Source: Osmia lignaria lignaria (lineage: Eukaryota > Arthropoda > Insecta > Hymenoptera > Megachilidae). From it: a DNA stretch of 64,000 nt. Positions 11,716 to 25,300 of this stretch are shown here, in pieces. How positions within the stretch are numbered: the first letter of the stretch is position 1; each line of letters starts with the position of its first letter. The position numbers were made by a program, and so were the translations under genes. The notes under the pieces were generated by a model. That model did no database searches. It saw nothing but the letters and a program-made list of their open reading frames with translations, and was not told the DNA's origin. The DNA lies in contig NC_135038.1 in the NCBI RefSeq assembly GCF_051020975.1, forward strand, positions 9,298,001-9,362,000, written 5' to 3'.

Positions 11716-14700
11716 ATATTATCAAGATATAAAGAAGGTACAAAAAAATTGTATTACTAATTTCAATATTTATTAATTTTTAAAAAATCCTAAGAAAATT
11801 ACAAAATAAATTATATCGGTACCAATTAACCGTAGTTATCCTAGGTACTCGACAACCCTTTAACGATAAGTGACTATGGTTAACGAAAGGGTTAATTCAA
11901 ACTCCAGAATTGCATTGGAATGAAACTTTGAATAAGATTAGATGGTATCAGGGTATCAATTTACACGGTGATGATTCGGAATCTCGGATCGGGCGATCTG
12001 AGCTGCATTAAACCGTCACAGGGCAGGAAGTTCGTTCGCGGACGTTATCTGTTCGCGATCAGATTTATTCGACGCGGCTAATGTCCGCCAGAGCCGGGAC
12101 CGAGCTTGGGATTTATATTCGCGGCACAGTCAGAAGCCGTGCATCATCGGCTTAAGTCAACGAGCCAATCGCAAACAAGAGGCGCGACCGCACCCGATAC
12201 GGTGTCCATGCACATTGTTCCACCTATGTGCATCCACATAGGTTGAATCAATGGTAATAGTTTATAGAAATTTGAAAAAAAAATAAATCTCGAAACTAGA
12301 CGGGTGAAAATATTTCATTAACCCTTTCATTGTAATTCCCTCGAATGTGTACAGGGTAAATGATCGATTATATCGTGTTAAGTGGCAATTAAAAAGTTCA
12401 AGCTTTCTATTTAAAAAAAAAAAAAGATTATACAATTGGAAATATTTGAATGGAAACCATGCCTGTGAAATACAATACTGGATCTGAATGCACGAACGAT
12501 ACAATATAAACCGGTAACTTGTTATCGAAAGCTTATTAAAAGTTTTTCCATCTGGCAGAGTTACTATTATGATTGCAGACTACTTAGGTAAGAAAATCAC
12601 GTTTGTTGCATTCGAGAGACTAGTCGGAGATGCTCGTATTTCTCGGTAATTACCAAACAGGGTAAATTTCAACGGGCTGACAAGTATCAGACGGGAAGAC
12701 AACTTGAAATCTTGGCTTGTTTACAGAAATTTCAATTATACGCCCGCCTAGACGTGCCTTTTCACAGGCTCGAATTTAATTAGATCAATTAGCGTCGGGA
12801 TGCGTTTGCAGGAATCCGTGTTTCCGATTCTTCGAATATTGAATCTACTAAGCGTCAGTTTGCAAAAGTTACCGATGCGTTGCGATTAAAAGAGGAATCG
12901 TTTATTGTTTACGAAAGTTGAACTGCAATTTAGAGGATGTGATTTAAGAGAAGAAATTCTGTCGCATTCGGATCGTGTAAAAAGCAATTTGTCAGGAGAA
13001 TACGATTGCTTTCATTCTAGAATGACACGACGCGATTTTATCATTCGCCTCAGGCAGAATTCGTTGTCACGGAATCCGACCAGCTAAGAAATATTTTATC
13101 GTGCCGGATCGACGTTGAAACGATTTCTATATTTCACCATTCTATAACGGACGATTCCGAATAATTTAAACGGTCGATTCAGGAACGTTTGTTCAATTTC
13201 AACGAATAAAAACAATTCAGTGAAATTTAAAATAATAACCCTATGTATCGTTTGTAAATAAAATGAACTTAATATTGGACAATGTACCAAACAAATATGA
13301 CAATTTATTTTAACAGAAAAATTCACTAAATTAAATTATAATACAGAATTTTAAATGATTATAAATTTCTATTCAACCCCTTCTCTAATTGCCAAGTTAA
13401 TTAAAACCTCCATAATAAGTATCCCTAATTGTTACGAAAGGGTTAATCTAACGTGGCATGTGAACGCTTTTGTTTTTCACGCGAAACTACGGATAAGTAA
13501 ATAAAGCATCCTGCCCGCCCAGTGTTTCATCCCTCTCCAACCCCTTCCTTTCCTTTTCTCCTCTACTTCCTGTTCCTTTTGCTTCGAGTGGCTCGTGCTC
13601 GCACCCCTTTCTCGCCAGCCACCATTTCAACCCTCCGTTATTCCACCCCCTTGCATATCCGTCCGCAGTGTTTACCTGTGGGAAACCATCGACCCACGTC
13701 GACATCCTCGTTTCGCCGCCGGTGAGGAATACTCCAATTTGTCAACCGCGTACAAGCACTTTTTTTTCCCCCCTCCCACTCTTCCAAGACCCTTGGCTGT
13801 CGGCGTTTCGAAGGGTGACTTTTCACGAGGGCGACACGACCACCCTAAGCCGAGCAGCTCGAGGACCGGATGTAGGCGGCTGTCCATGGTGGTTTTGCCA
13901 GGGGGGTCAATGGAATTTGATAGCGCGGACGAAGTTTCGTTTTTGGTTGGAACGAGATCGTCACGGCAATTAGGCAGAGATAATTGCGTTCATCGCTCGC
14001 GATAATTGCACCACTTCCAGCCGACTTTGGGGACATCGCCATTCGTTCCCTTTTTTCTTATTCTGATATGCTGGTGAATTCCCATCATTCGTATTATTAA
14101 ATCAATGAATATGAATTTTGAAGAAATTTTCACGTTCACCTGTGATGGCAATTTTCCAGCCGAAATTACGTTGCGCGGTGAATTAAAGGAGACCAACGGT
14201 GTTATTGATTCAGTCTGACGATTACAGCTTGTCTTAACCATTACACGATCCTGGCTACGTATAACGTAGACAATCCTCGGCAACTCCCGCGATTCGCCCT
14301 TATTGTTTGCAGTTTCCGCTTTGTACCGGAGCTCGCGCCAATCAACAGCAATTGCTCACGGTTACGTTTCAGACGTTGAGCCGTGATTTTCAGCGGATGG
14401 TTGGATAAAATGGTTGCGATTCTAATCGGTCGACGAGCGAACGATGCAAAACGATAGACGGTCGAAAAATTCATTCGAAATATTCGAATAATTTATTTTT
14501 CCCACGTTCGCCAAATTTTTCTCCCGCGCCCTATGCAAGCTGCACCGTTGCGCAACGGTCCGTGGGATCCGATGCATGCCTAGGACGATTGCTCGCGACA
14601 TAATCGGAAATCCGTGCATCAGAACCGCGATTAACGTAATTTATGATCGTGGCACCGGTCGACGTTTGTCGGCTAAAGTGTTTCGAAATTCGTGTCACGT

Positions 14701-14817
14701 ACGACGGCTGACGCGAGCTGGCTCGTTGTATCTGGTTACGAATTAGCCCTCTGTGTTTTCGCTTTCGTTTCGTCGAAGCCAGTCTCCTTTGATAAACAGA
14801 CCGGATCATTCATGAGG

Positions 14818-14889
14818 ATCGATCGAATGTAAACGAGAGGAAATGTATGTTGACGAAATTTTAGGGAAATCGATCGAATGTAAACGAGA
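14818..14889 (+). repeat. Direct repeat of a 21-mer, spacing 51 bp
   Basis: A 21-base word ending CGAATGTAAACGAGA occurs exactly at 14,818-14,838 and again at 14,869-14,889. The intervening sequence is not duplicated, so this looks like a repeated site rather than a slipped tandem. The function is unknown. It carries GTAAACGA, a loose forkhead-like core. Confidence 0.5.
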
Positions 14890-17746
14890 CTTTGCGTATA
14901 GTAAGCGGAATATGTAAATTGATGTTGACAGAATTTAGTTGAGTGGTCAGGTCACTGGTTCCTATGCAATCATCCGTTTGATATCGAGTAACGAAGATCT
15001 ATTTACCGGAGTAATGATTTGGAAATTGTTAATTATGAAAAAATTAATTTTGCGAGGGTTGAAATTGAAACGTCGAATGAATTTAAGCTTTCTTTGGAAA
15101 ATAGAAGAATTGCAACAACGAATGAGGATCCACGTTTATAGTGGCGATGCATATACTGTATATGGACAAAATCGATGGCCCTGGACGATACTGGATGTTC
15201 CCTCTCGAACGACGGAACATATCGCAAAACGTATGTCACCTGTTCAACAACTGACAGGCGACTGGCGCACTCCAATTAAGGCTAATGACTTTACGCGCCC
15301 GTGCACGTTCCCTTACCTTTAATTGTCACCTCTCTGGCCCTCTCTCCAGCCTCTCTCGTTCTCTTTCCTACCTCTTTACCTTTCTCTTCTTTCTTTCCTT
15401 TATTTTCAATGGAAATCGTGCTTTTTTATCAGATCTCATTGTCTCGAGGGCCAATTGAAATGATACAAGATATCAATGCATCGATGATTCGAAATTGACT
15501 ATTGTGACGATATTTTATTATTAATATTAAATTAAAAATAGCCAAGGATATCTTAATAAATTAATTTGACATAGAGTGTGATGAAAGAAGAATACTTTCA
15601 GAATTTCTTTTTCCTGTCTATCATTTCTGAACGATATTAACGTCGATACGCCTGGCATAAATTAAAAAGCTTCGGTTATTAGAGCGAACGGAGAGGTTCA
15701 AGAAGAATCGATAGCCGAGCGTCCAGCAGTGACCTCCTGACATCAATAATTTCATTCGCGGTCTCCTTTGATTACGAAAGCCAGGACACGTTCGTCTGCC
15801 AGTTGCCCGATGTATACGACACCCAGTGGCATTTCTCCTCTTCCGTGGCAGGATTGCGCGGTACAATGGCCCATTACATAATGGAATACAGACGTATGGC
15901 CAGAGGTCCATAATGCGGCGTGCAGCGGCCAGAAACTCGGCATAGCGTTCCTGTGTCCTTGCCGCTGCATCCTTCGGACCACCGCAACAAGGACAATGCT
16001 TGCACCTGCATTTCTGTGCGGCGCAGTTGCATAAAAGGAGCGTTGGATTTGTAAGAGCACAAAGAAACTTTTATGGAATCACGAAATTACGAGTGTAATT
16101 AGAAAATGTTTATGGAAGAAGAAAATTTTGAAAATTTTTATTATGGATCGAGGATCCAAGATAAAAGTAAAAAGAAGATGGTTCTATTCTTCTAAAAAAA
16201 TAAAATTTAATTTCTTTACGAGAAAGTAGTAAGCTACTTAGATTGGAAATTCATTAGTTCAAAATATATCTTAGAGAAAGATTAGGGATTTACCAATTTG
16301 AACATTTTTTTATTAAATTTTGTATTTTCCTTGACACCGAATTCTGCATTTTGTTATTCTCTACAAGAAATTATAAATATACCTGGGTCGAAAATTGAAT
16401 AATTAAAAAGATATCCTAGGGAGAGACAGGGAGAGCCTCCCTATGATAATTTTTGAACTAATCAATTTTCCACCTAGATACCTAAATACTTTTTCATAGA
16501 GAATAAAAATACTCTTCAAATGCCATCAAGAGAAGTACAGAATTCTCATCCAAATTTTATCGTCTTTAAATTACAAATTAGCTCAGTAGCATAAGGCATC
16601 TTTATAAATATCCCTTATGCTCCAATGTGTACTTCAACATTTAGAGTACACAGTCCTAACAATACCCGACAACTTTCATCGATTATTGACCCGGAAACAA
16701 CAAACAGTAATACGTTTGATTAATCATTCGACACACCATCCAGCCTCGAAATTCTCGTCGACTGTAAACGGGGAGCACGTAAATTCGAGACGATCCCCCG
16801 CTGCATTGTTATTTGCATAACACAACTTTCACAATATCCGACGGTGTTTCTACGATCGAAGCATAGTTCTTGCCACGGCCTAACGATGCGCCGTGATTTC
16901 GATACAAAACCGACGGCCGCAAACAATAATCCAGTATCGTCCGTATTTGCATCCCTGTTCGACAAGGGGCAGAGGGGGGAGGATGGTCATCGGTCGGAAA
17001 GGGGGCGGCGGAGGGTAACAAAGAGAGACAGAGTCGATCGCGAGGGTGTGTAAGTGGTTCGGGTACGAATCGCAGCCGCGTTGAATTGCAAGGTGGTCCG
17101 GGAACTATTGAACGTATGCTCGCTACGTTTCTGCCGCGCTGATTCGACGATTGTTGGCATCGCGACGCTGACCCGTCGTACTGACGGTGACGCGACAATT
17201 TGCAGCCGAGTTGTTGACTGCTTAGGCGCGATTGTTTGCGCAATTTTTTCTTTTTTTTTCCCCCCGTGACACGAGAACAATGGGGAAGCTTTCTATGAAC
17301 AGAGGTTGCATCAACCCCTGTCGGACTGAAAGTGAAAATTACACCTTTAGAAATAAGAATACGAAACGATCGTTCGTGCAACTCGTTTACGCGTAAGTAA
17401 AAATCGAAGGGGATGTAGTTCGATGATAATCGGATCGGTTAACGACCGCCATGGAACAGAAATAATACGACACCATTATCACGGTCCGATACGATAATTC
17501 ACAACGTATTACTACATAACTGCACGCCGCAATTTAGCCTACGATTCTACCAGCGACTCGTGCAACTGGTACAATCCCGGATTATTGCTTGCAATGCAGG
17601 CTTTGCATGCAACGTCCGGTATGTGTGGTTTTCAGCGTCGGAATATAGCAAGAACTCGGCAGCTTGAGGTACCCCGATGTCTTGAACCGTGATTCTGGAT
17701 CGTGTAAAATCTGTAACAGCCGGAAATGCTAGGGATCGGATCTACC

Positions 17747-17756
17747 CCCCCCCCCC
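17747..17756 (+). repeat. Poly-C tract
   Basis: A run of about ten C residues lies within an otherwise AT-rich sequence, next to the 175-bp duplication. Such runs are prone to length error in sequencing. Confidence 0.7.
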
Positions 17757-17769
17757 TCGATCGAAAGTC

Positions 17770-18114
17770 TTAAGACACTTGTCATATTTAATGGGACTTT
17801 GGAATTCTATGTAGACGATGTTGATTTAGTAATTATTACTCTTTGATCATTTGTTTTTTTAATTAGCTTCATCTTATTAATATGGTGAAAATTGAAAAAT
17901 TGAAAATCGACAATATTTCATATCTTCAGATATCAATTTTTAAATTAAGACACTTGTCATTGGAACTCTGGAATTCTATATAGACAATGTTGCTTCAGTA
18001 ATTATTACTGTCTGATAATTTTTTTTTTTAATTAGCTTCATCTTATTAATATGGTGAAAATTGAAAAATTGAAAATCGACAATATTTCATATCTTCAAAT
18101 ATCAATTTTTAAAT
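17770..18114 (+). repeat. Tandem duplication, about 175-bp unit, two copies
   Basis: Copy one (17,770-17,944) and copy two (17,945-about 18,114) both start TTAAGACACTTGTCAT and share long blocks such as TTAATATGGTGAAAATTGAA. Copy two lacks about 10 bases near its start and carries several substitutions. It is AT-rich and noncoding. Confidence 0.75.
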
Positions 18115-19383
18115 ATTTTTTAATTAAATTTGATATGTAATATCGTTTATCAATAATCACCGAGATAATTAATTTTACGTAACAAGGTTTTTCAATCAAC
18201 TTCCTGTGTCGCTATTATATTTCCAGTTACAAAATTACCATTTTTCGAAATGTAATAAATTGACGGATGGCGGATTGATTCGTTATATTGGCCTGAATTC
18301 TTCGTTTCGTTCGGATGCAAAGCACGATGAAATCGAACAGAAATAATGAAAGATCCTTGACGCGAATAAAACGAGCCAGGATGTAATCAATAATTGGCAG
18401 AAAATCCGTGAACGGCGGCGTAAAAAATTCGCCAAATTAATCGAGTATCGAAACTCGATGCCGACGCGAGATACCGAATCGAATTCGGGCCCCTCCCGCG
18501 TTAAATTGGAACGCTCTTCGCTGTGCCGTTCACGACGGCCGCGTTTCCGGTTCTTCCTAGCATCCGCGTCGAAAGCAATGTCGCTCGTCAAATTTTTTTA
18601 TGATCACGTTCGACAGACACCGGGCGTAGAAAACCGCAGCTACGTCACGATCCGAGAATACGAAGCTTCGGAAAGAAACTTTGAAACGCGATAGAATTGA
18701 AACATACATGATGGAATTTAATTGAATAATAGAGAAGATACTTGACCTGTTAAAATAGATGCATCAAAATAAGAAATAATATTTAATTAGAAAAAGAAAA
18801 CAATAATTTTCTTAATGAAAATCCCTGTCAATTATTTGATTAAAAAAGGAAAGTATTCTATGACAAATGCATTTCTAACTGATCTTGTTATCTTTTGAAT
18901 TTTTATTTATGTAAAATTTTATTATGTGAAATTTCAAAAATTAAATAAAATTTATAGTAATATAATAATAAAATATTGGCATTCTTTTTCGGGATCAAAA
19001 TGTATCCTCCGAGTGAGTGTTGCATAATACGTTGCACCCAGTGCAGATGGGTGCATCGATGCATATTCGATGGAATATGCGTCGACAGACAGATTCGACC
19101 GACGGATAATACGTGCCTATAATTCTGATGGATAGGCAAGACTGAACGCGAGTGATTCACGAATTTCCGCGCGTCCTCCTATAGCTACCTGTTTTTGGTG
19201 AACGGAAGTCATCACGTTCGCACACGGGAAAGATATATGGCACTCGTACCGAGTGCAACTCTGCTGTCCTGCGGTTCAAGTAGTTTATAACGATGGAGAG
19301 CCGACCGTTTTAACCATTTCTCTGTCTCTATGCAACATGTACCCGGTGTGCGAAACGTGATGCTCTAAATTTAAGTTGTTGGT

Positions 19384-19846
19384 ATTAAAATATTAGAATA
19401 TTAGAATATTAGAACTCTAGGATATTAGAATTCTAGAATATTAGAACTCTGAGGTATTAGAACCCTAGGATATTAGAAATCTAGAATATTAAAACTTTAA
19501 GATATTAGAATTCTAGGACATTAGAATTCTGGGGTATTAGAACCCTAAGATATTAGAACTCTAGAACATTAAAATTCTGGGGTATTAGAACCCTAAGATA
19601 TTAGAAATCTAAAATGTTAGGACCTTAGGATATTAGAACTCTAGGACGTTAGAATGCTTGGACATTAGAACTCTAAGGTATTAGAATTCTAGAACATTAG
19701 AACTCTGAAATATTAGAATCTTAGGATATTAGAATTCTAGAATATTAAAACTCTAGGGTATTAGAATTCTAGGACATTAGAAATCTGGGGTATTAGAACC
19801 CTAAAATATTAGAAATCTAGAATATTAGGATCCTAAAAAATACACT
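19384..19846 (+). repeat. AT-rich minisatellite, unit about 16-18 bp
   Basis: About 27 diverged copies of a unit close to ATTAGAATTCTAGGAT run for about 460 bp, with variants ending TCTAGAA, CTCTGGGGT and CCCTAAGAT. Many units contain the self-complementary core TTCTAGAA or TCTAGA, so each can form a small palindrome. No frame is conserved across the array, so it is not coding. Confidence 0.9.
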
Positions 19847-21040
19847 GCCAATTTTAGGACTCGAGATTTTAGCTTAGAACGAGCTAATGCACCGGTCTGC
19901 AGGGAAATGGCAACGGCTAGCCTATTGTTCCTTTGCTATAATTTGCACAGCATGGCAGTTGCATCAAAATGCATGGTAATGGCTAAAGAGCCGTAAACGC
20001 GCACTTTACGAGCTCCTACGTGTAACCAGTTACAATGACCAAACTCGTTCCCTTCATCGGCATGCACATAAAACAACTTTGTAAACTTTCTCGACAAGTG
20101 AGACTACCTTATTCATTTTCGTCTACCCTACTTCTTAATCTGTTATATTAACTAACTTTAACCAAACGACTAAAACTTTCAATTTTTCAATTGAATAATA
20201 CAAATATTCAATCGTATTATTTTATACGATCAAAAATATTAATAACTTTTTCCATATTATTTCAATGGCTTTATCTGAATCGTAGAAACGTACATGTTAA
20301 AAAAGAAAAAACGAAATCTCCCGTAAATATTACACTGCAGTTTTAATCAAAGTTCACTTTCAGAAACCTTTCAGCTAAACAAATAAAAAAAAAGGTGAAC
20401 AAAAGCAAGCGCTTTTGTTTGTAACTAAAGCAAAACTGGTATCGAAAATACTGTACGGCATCGCCTGTCAACACGTTTCTATACATATTGCAGAGAAAAC
20501 TTAATTACTTTTAAAATAAATCAGATATCAAATATCTAAAAAGCAAATAACACAAATCCGTATTAACAATTCTCCAATAAAAATATTCATTTTTATGAAA
20601 GATTCATTTAAAAAATCATCATATTTTAATTCTGTAAAGATGAAACAATAATTAACATAATTTTTCAAATTGCATAAATATCTGAGAAGCAAACTATTCA
20701 TGCGGGTTTCACGAGTACCAACTCGGCTAAAATTTCTCGTATAAATCAAAACACGACCAGGTTACTGGTAATCCAATGGCTTCTTCCTCTCACGTTTCCT
20801 ATATCCTTCCTATCTCAAAACATTGCTACCTATCCTTCTCATTTTACCCATATCTTGTTCGAATTATACCCTGAACCCTGACATTCCCATGGTCAATTAA
20901 CGAGGTAATTCAATCAGGGAAACCATCGAGGTGAACGCAGTACAACAGATAATTTGAGAATCTCTGAATTTTCTTATAATCCATTTATAGATTAGCATAT
21001 TTTCAGAACATTTGAATACAATTATTATGAAAATGGATTT

Positions 21041-21134
21041 TGAATTTTTCTAATATCAATTTTCCAAGTAGATAATTTTTCTAATAATAAATTTTCTAAC
21101 AGGTAATTTTTCTGATATGAACTTTTCTAATAGC
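21041..21134 (+). repeat. Three imperfect 31-bp tandem units
   Basis: Units start at 21,041, 21,073 and 21,104. Each has the form TAATTTTTCTAATA...AATTTTCTAA, with few substitutions. The array is noncoding and AT-rich. Confidence 0.6.
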
Positions 21135-22146
21135 TAATTGCACCTAGGAAATTCATTATATTGCAAATTTACATAAAATAATAAATTTTCTTGTATTTCC
21201 TTTAATTTCTGTTTCCTTTCAAAATTTAATAAAAAAATTACCGAGGAGAAAGGAGAAAAAAGAGCCATCGAATAGCAAAAACACGCTTATTACCGTTGAT
21301 GATCTCTGAGTGCAGTCGATGCACAAAACTGCAGTGACCGAGCGGCTCTCCGAGTAGTAAAGGTCCGCATTGAAGCTGGCAAACCGAGAGCCCGGGGTTT
21401 TCGCGGTCATCAGCGAACCGGTGATCGCAAAAAGAACGTGAAATTTCGTGGCTACGTGAACGCGTCCATTCGCATAATTAAAAAGGAAAAAGGAAGAGCA
21501 ATCTCTCTGAAAGAAACGGCAGCGAACCGGGAGGACGAAACGAGAGTTGCTCTCATTACTACGGGAATTCAGTTTCCTCGATGATCTGGGCTAGGTCACA
21601 AGTTAATGATGCGCAACACTGTTAGATGATGAATCTTCTGTTCGATTCATCAATTCATAGAGCTTGTTTCTCATACGAAAAAATTCGGAAAAAAAAATAG
21701 ACAAACTTTTTTGAAAAATGAAAATTCTATCATTTTCTACTTCGAGCGATTAAATTATTAAATATTAAAATTTAATTTTGTTTTAAATTATTCAAAATTT
21801 TGATAGAAATGATTTTCTTGACAGACGAGCCGTGAATGTAAATTTACTATTCCATCTCGAGACAAAACTCGTCGCTACGTAAATGCAAGACCATAAAGCG
21901 CGACGTTGAATTAACTACGTTGCATGTAACTCTTTTCACATGAAATTACAGGTGGTTTTTGCCGTGACCCCGGGGGAGGAAAAATGTGCATCGTGAAATT
22001 CATTAATTACGACTGTTTTTATTTGCTCGTACGTCGCTAAAAGCCAAACCATCGAAGAAACAGCCCACGTGTTACTAAGTCGGTTACGCCCTGAAGAAAT
22101 TTCATCTCGGAAAATATAAGAATAATTAACTATCTTCTTACCTTAC

Positions 22147-22300
22147 TTTGTGATCTTCTCAGCTTGCAGAACGCACGTTGAACGAGTAGCTTGGATAGTA
22201 TGAACTTTTGGAGACACTCCTGCTGAAATGTTCTCCTTTTCATCCCTGTCAGCACTTTTTCGTCCATCGTTGAAATAAGCCGACTCCATTTTGTGCAATT
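22147..22300 (-). CDS. Candidate first coding exon of an unidentified minus-strand gene
   Basis: On the minus strand a pyrimidine-bounded acceptor (...AACAATTTTACAG) ends at 22,301. It is followed by 11 bases, then a start codon in good context (CACAAAATGG) at 22,289. From there 47 codons stay open until a donor (AA|GTAAGG) at 22,147, phase 2. The peptide starts MESAYFNDGRKS and is hydrophilic, with a protein-like composition unlike the low-complexity chance frames around it. Because an acceptor precedes the start, an upstream 5' UTR exon is implied, probably at 23-27 kb. I found no continuation exon between 1 and 22,146, so the rest would lie beyond the left edge after a very long intron. 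I do not recognise the protein. A chance occurrence cannot be excluded. Confidence 0.45.
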
Positions 22301-25300
22301 CTGTAAAATTGTTAATAATATTTAAAAAAAGTAGAATATTAATTGTATATTCTTCATTACCATTTTAAATTAATTTTTTTATTGATTGATCTCAATTACC
22401 AAAGGGTACCAAATTAATTTAACAGACCTACAAATTTTATTCAATTAATGACAAACATATTCACACGAATACCTAGTATAAGAATTGAAATTGAAAGATC
22501 TTAAGTTTCCTCCACCTCAAGCACCGAAAAACAAGGATAGCTTACAAACGTTTCGAAATCAATGTAAGAAATTCCAACTCTCGATGGATGGAGGCTTAGA
22601 AATGTAGATCAGTCCAAGGGACCGTTCCGAATTGTTTTTGTGAATGGTCGAGCATCCTGTCGGAACAAACATGACGTATATATCTTCTTCTGCCTCGCAC
22701 GTTGGCGAGAAACATAATCCTGTTTTGCTGAACGGATGTAACACTGCTTCTGTTTCAAACAGCAGACGTTTCAGAGCGTTAGGAAGTATTTAATTTTTCT
22801 TTGTAATATGAAAGAAATAAAATATTGAATGTCAGAAGTAGAAGACTTAATTTAAGTGATGAGAAAATTTTTGATTAATAAATTCTTGTTTCATTTCTCT
22901 GGGAATGTACCTCCAACCAAAAAGCGTAAAGTAACCGAATCGAAACTGCTTTCATAGGTGGAACAATAAGTGTCGAGCTTATATCGTAGACGAGATAAAA
23001 TCGGAAAAATGTACGAGTTGTGAGCTTTAATAAATTCCCTGGACGATAAAAATCCAGTGGACCAATTGTGAAACTCGACGGACCGTCAAATCTCGAGGTG
23101 GAGAGCATAAATCGACACCTTTTCAGACCCTCTTCAACTTATCACCTCTCGTTTTTTACCGTTCGAACCTTCGAACAGCCTAGTTTCGTTGTTCAGACAG
23201 GAGGATGAGAATGTTTCAATTTAAACAGAATATTTTCAATAGCAAACGAATAAATTGTTGAAACACCAAGAGAAAAGAATTGAAGAGAATTTTCTATAGG
23301 GTTGAAAAAATTCTATTAACCCTCAGACGACGGACCATGAAGAGGCCCGCAAGATATGAAACTTTTTCTTTTAAAAGTGATACATTTATTTTTAGATTAA
23401 TATCCTTAAATATCATTCTAATATTTAAAATCTTTTAAAGAGAGATAACTTTTGTCTCCAAAATTACGTTTGCTTGATTGAAGAAAATAATAATGGTTTT
23501 AATATCATAGGGCAAATGAAAGGAACGTTGCTCCTTTAGTTGCCATTATTGTTCTCGTGTACGATCGCGCTGATAAAAATCACGAGTCGACTTTTACACA
23601 GGAAATAAACGAATTAGTTGTTCGCTTTCGTGTCTCTCGAATCAGTCGCTCTTGTTTCCATGGCGGAAACAGCGACAGGGAAAATTCGCGGACTGTAATT
23701 GTGCAGAGAAGTAAAAGGGTGAATTAAATCTGGCAATTTATTTGGTCTACCATCCACTGCCAAAAATCAAATCAAATGAATTTCTCTAACTAGTAATGAA
23801 AATATCTTTTGTCATTTAATTATGACATGGGCTAATTAATATTTTAATGAAATAAAATAATAATTTTGTCTGTCTTTTGTTTAGAAATCAATCATTTGAA
23901 TTTTTGAGAAATTTAATTTATAATAATTTTATCTAATTTTCTTTTCATTTATTGAAATTGATTGCTTTCTGAAAGATTTAACAGCTAATAGAAAATCAAT
24001 TATCCTGCATCAAAAGCGGAAAAGATAAAAGTGAAAGATTCAGTAAATCGTGTTTCACTGGCATGTATATTTCCAGTATTCGCGAAAGGAACGATCGTTG
24101 AAGGAAGAAAGTGCTTTACCTGCACGTATAATCTGGAACCGTGGAAATGAAAGTGTTCTGGGTGTGGGGGGGTCTTTATGATACAGCAGAGGAGCTTCTA
24201 CAATCATCAAGCATAGTCGTCGTTTGTCTCTCGCGTATAGGAAAAAACGTGTACAGGAGAAAATCCATTTCCTTTCGTTTCTTCGCGCGACTTCAAACGG
24301 GGCTGGAATTTCGATTTCGAATAATCTGCAAATAGATACACATAAATTTAAGTGACGCTTATTTTCAATATTATTTCTTTAAAAAATTCCATTTTCAATT
24401 TCATTTTTTTTTTTTTAATTTTTAGGGTACTCAAATTTGCAAAATATCTTATTACATTTTTTAGTTCTTTGAAGATAAATAGCAGAAAATTATTTTATTA
24501 CAAAAACTGAATGGTAGATAATTTTTTAATTTGATAAAACTACCCGCTACTCAAATTAACAAACGTTGAAATGTCATACATGTTCCCATCACAGAACTGA
24601 TTAAATCAGTATTCCAATCACCTATCATTGTGCTCTATTGGCGAAGTTAAACAGTTTCCTACGGTCTGTTCTAAAGTTTTGACTGGAGGCTGAAGAAGAA
24701 ACTTTCCAGATAACATTCTATCCTCAAAGGACACGGTCGTAGGTTAAGGGTAGCCAGCCAACTCGGCTGTTCTTCTTTTTTCTTCAGCCTACGCCCAGAC
24801 AAAATACAGTGACGTGTGGGTGGCGAGCAAATGGAAGCAGCCTCCTGAAGATTGCAAAGGCAATTTTCTTCGACAATACGGTCCACTGTTCCACGCACGA
24901 TGCGTGCCCTTTCTCTTTACCATTCACGCGTAAGGGTCGCCCACTAGACGCCGGAATCCAGTCTTTTTTTCTTCACCGGATACGCCCTTCGTCCTGGCAA
25001 AGAGAGCCTCTTCAGCCAGCATCAAGGGACTGAAGGGTTGTGAAAGAAGAAAGGAACCTTCAAACGAGTCGGTCTGGGTTCAAGGGATGAATTGTTGCGA
25101 TAAGTTTCTCGTTGCTCCTCTCTTCACGATTCACCTGAAATTTTTCATTTGTATAATTGTAAAGATCCTCTTCCCCGCCCCTTACAGATTTTTTCGAGAA
25201 ATGAAGAAACACTGAATAAATGTGAATCTTGAAGAGCTCTCTTCTCTATCAAATATTTCTAACAAGTGGATGTCTAATACACTTGACCCGGGTGTAATTG

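Larger units (their letters stand above)
1..22146. other. Gene-poor region, no supported coding exon
   Basis: This 22-kb stretch holds no gene I can support. Open frames of 60-190 codons occur, but they lie mostly in GC-richer islands (about 1-540, 950-1290, 13,500-14,800, 15,700-16,060 and 16,700-17,760), where chance frames are long. They overlap each other on both strands and have no recognisable domains or consistent splice sites. The islands could be enhancers or conserved noncoding DNA. The rest is AT-rich spacer with repeats listed separately. If the orphan exon at 22,147-22,300 is real, this region is probably intron of that minus-strand gene. Confidence 0.6.

Noticed and set aside
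15621..16062. Overlapping frames on both strands in a GC-richer block
   Set aside because: None has splice context or homology that I recognise. It is kept only as part of the gene-poor region.
16809..17381. 190-codon minus-strand frame
   Set aside because: It lies in a GC-richer island with several overlapping frames on both strands. It has poly-Lys from an A-run, no domain, and no supporting splice sites.
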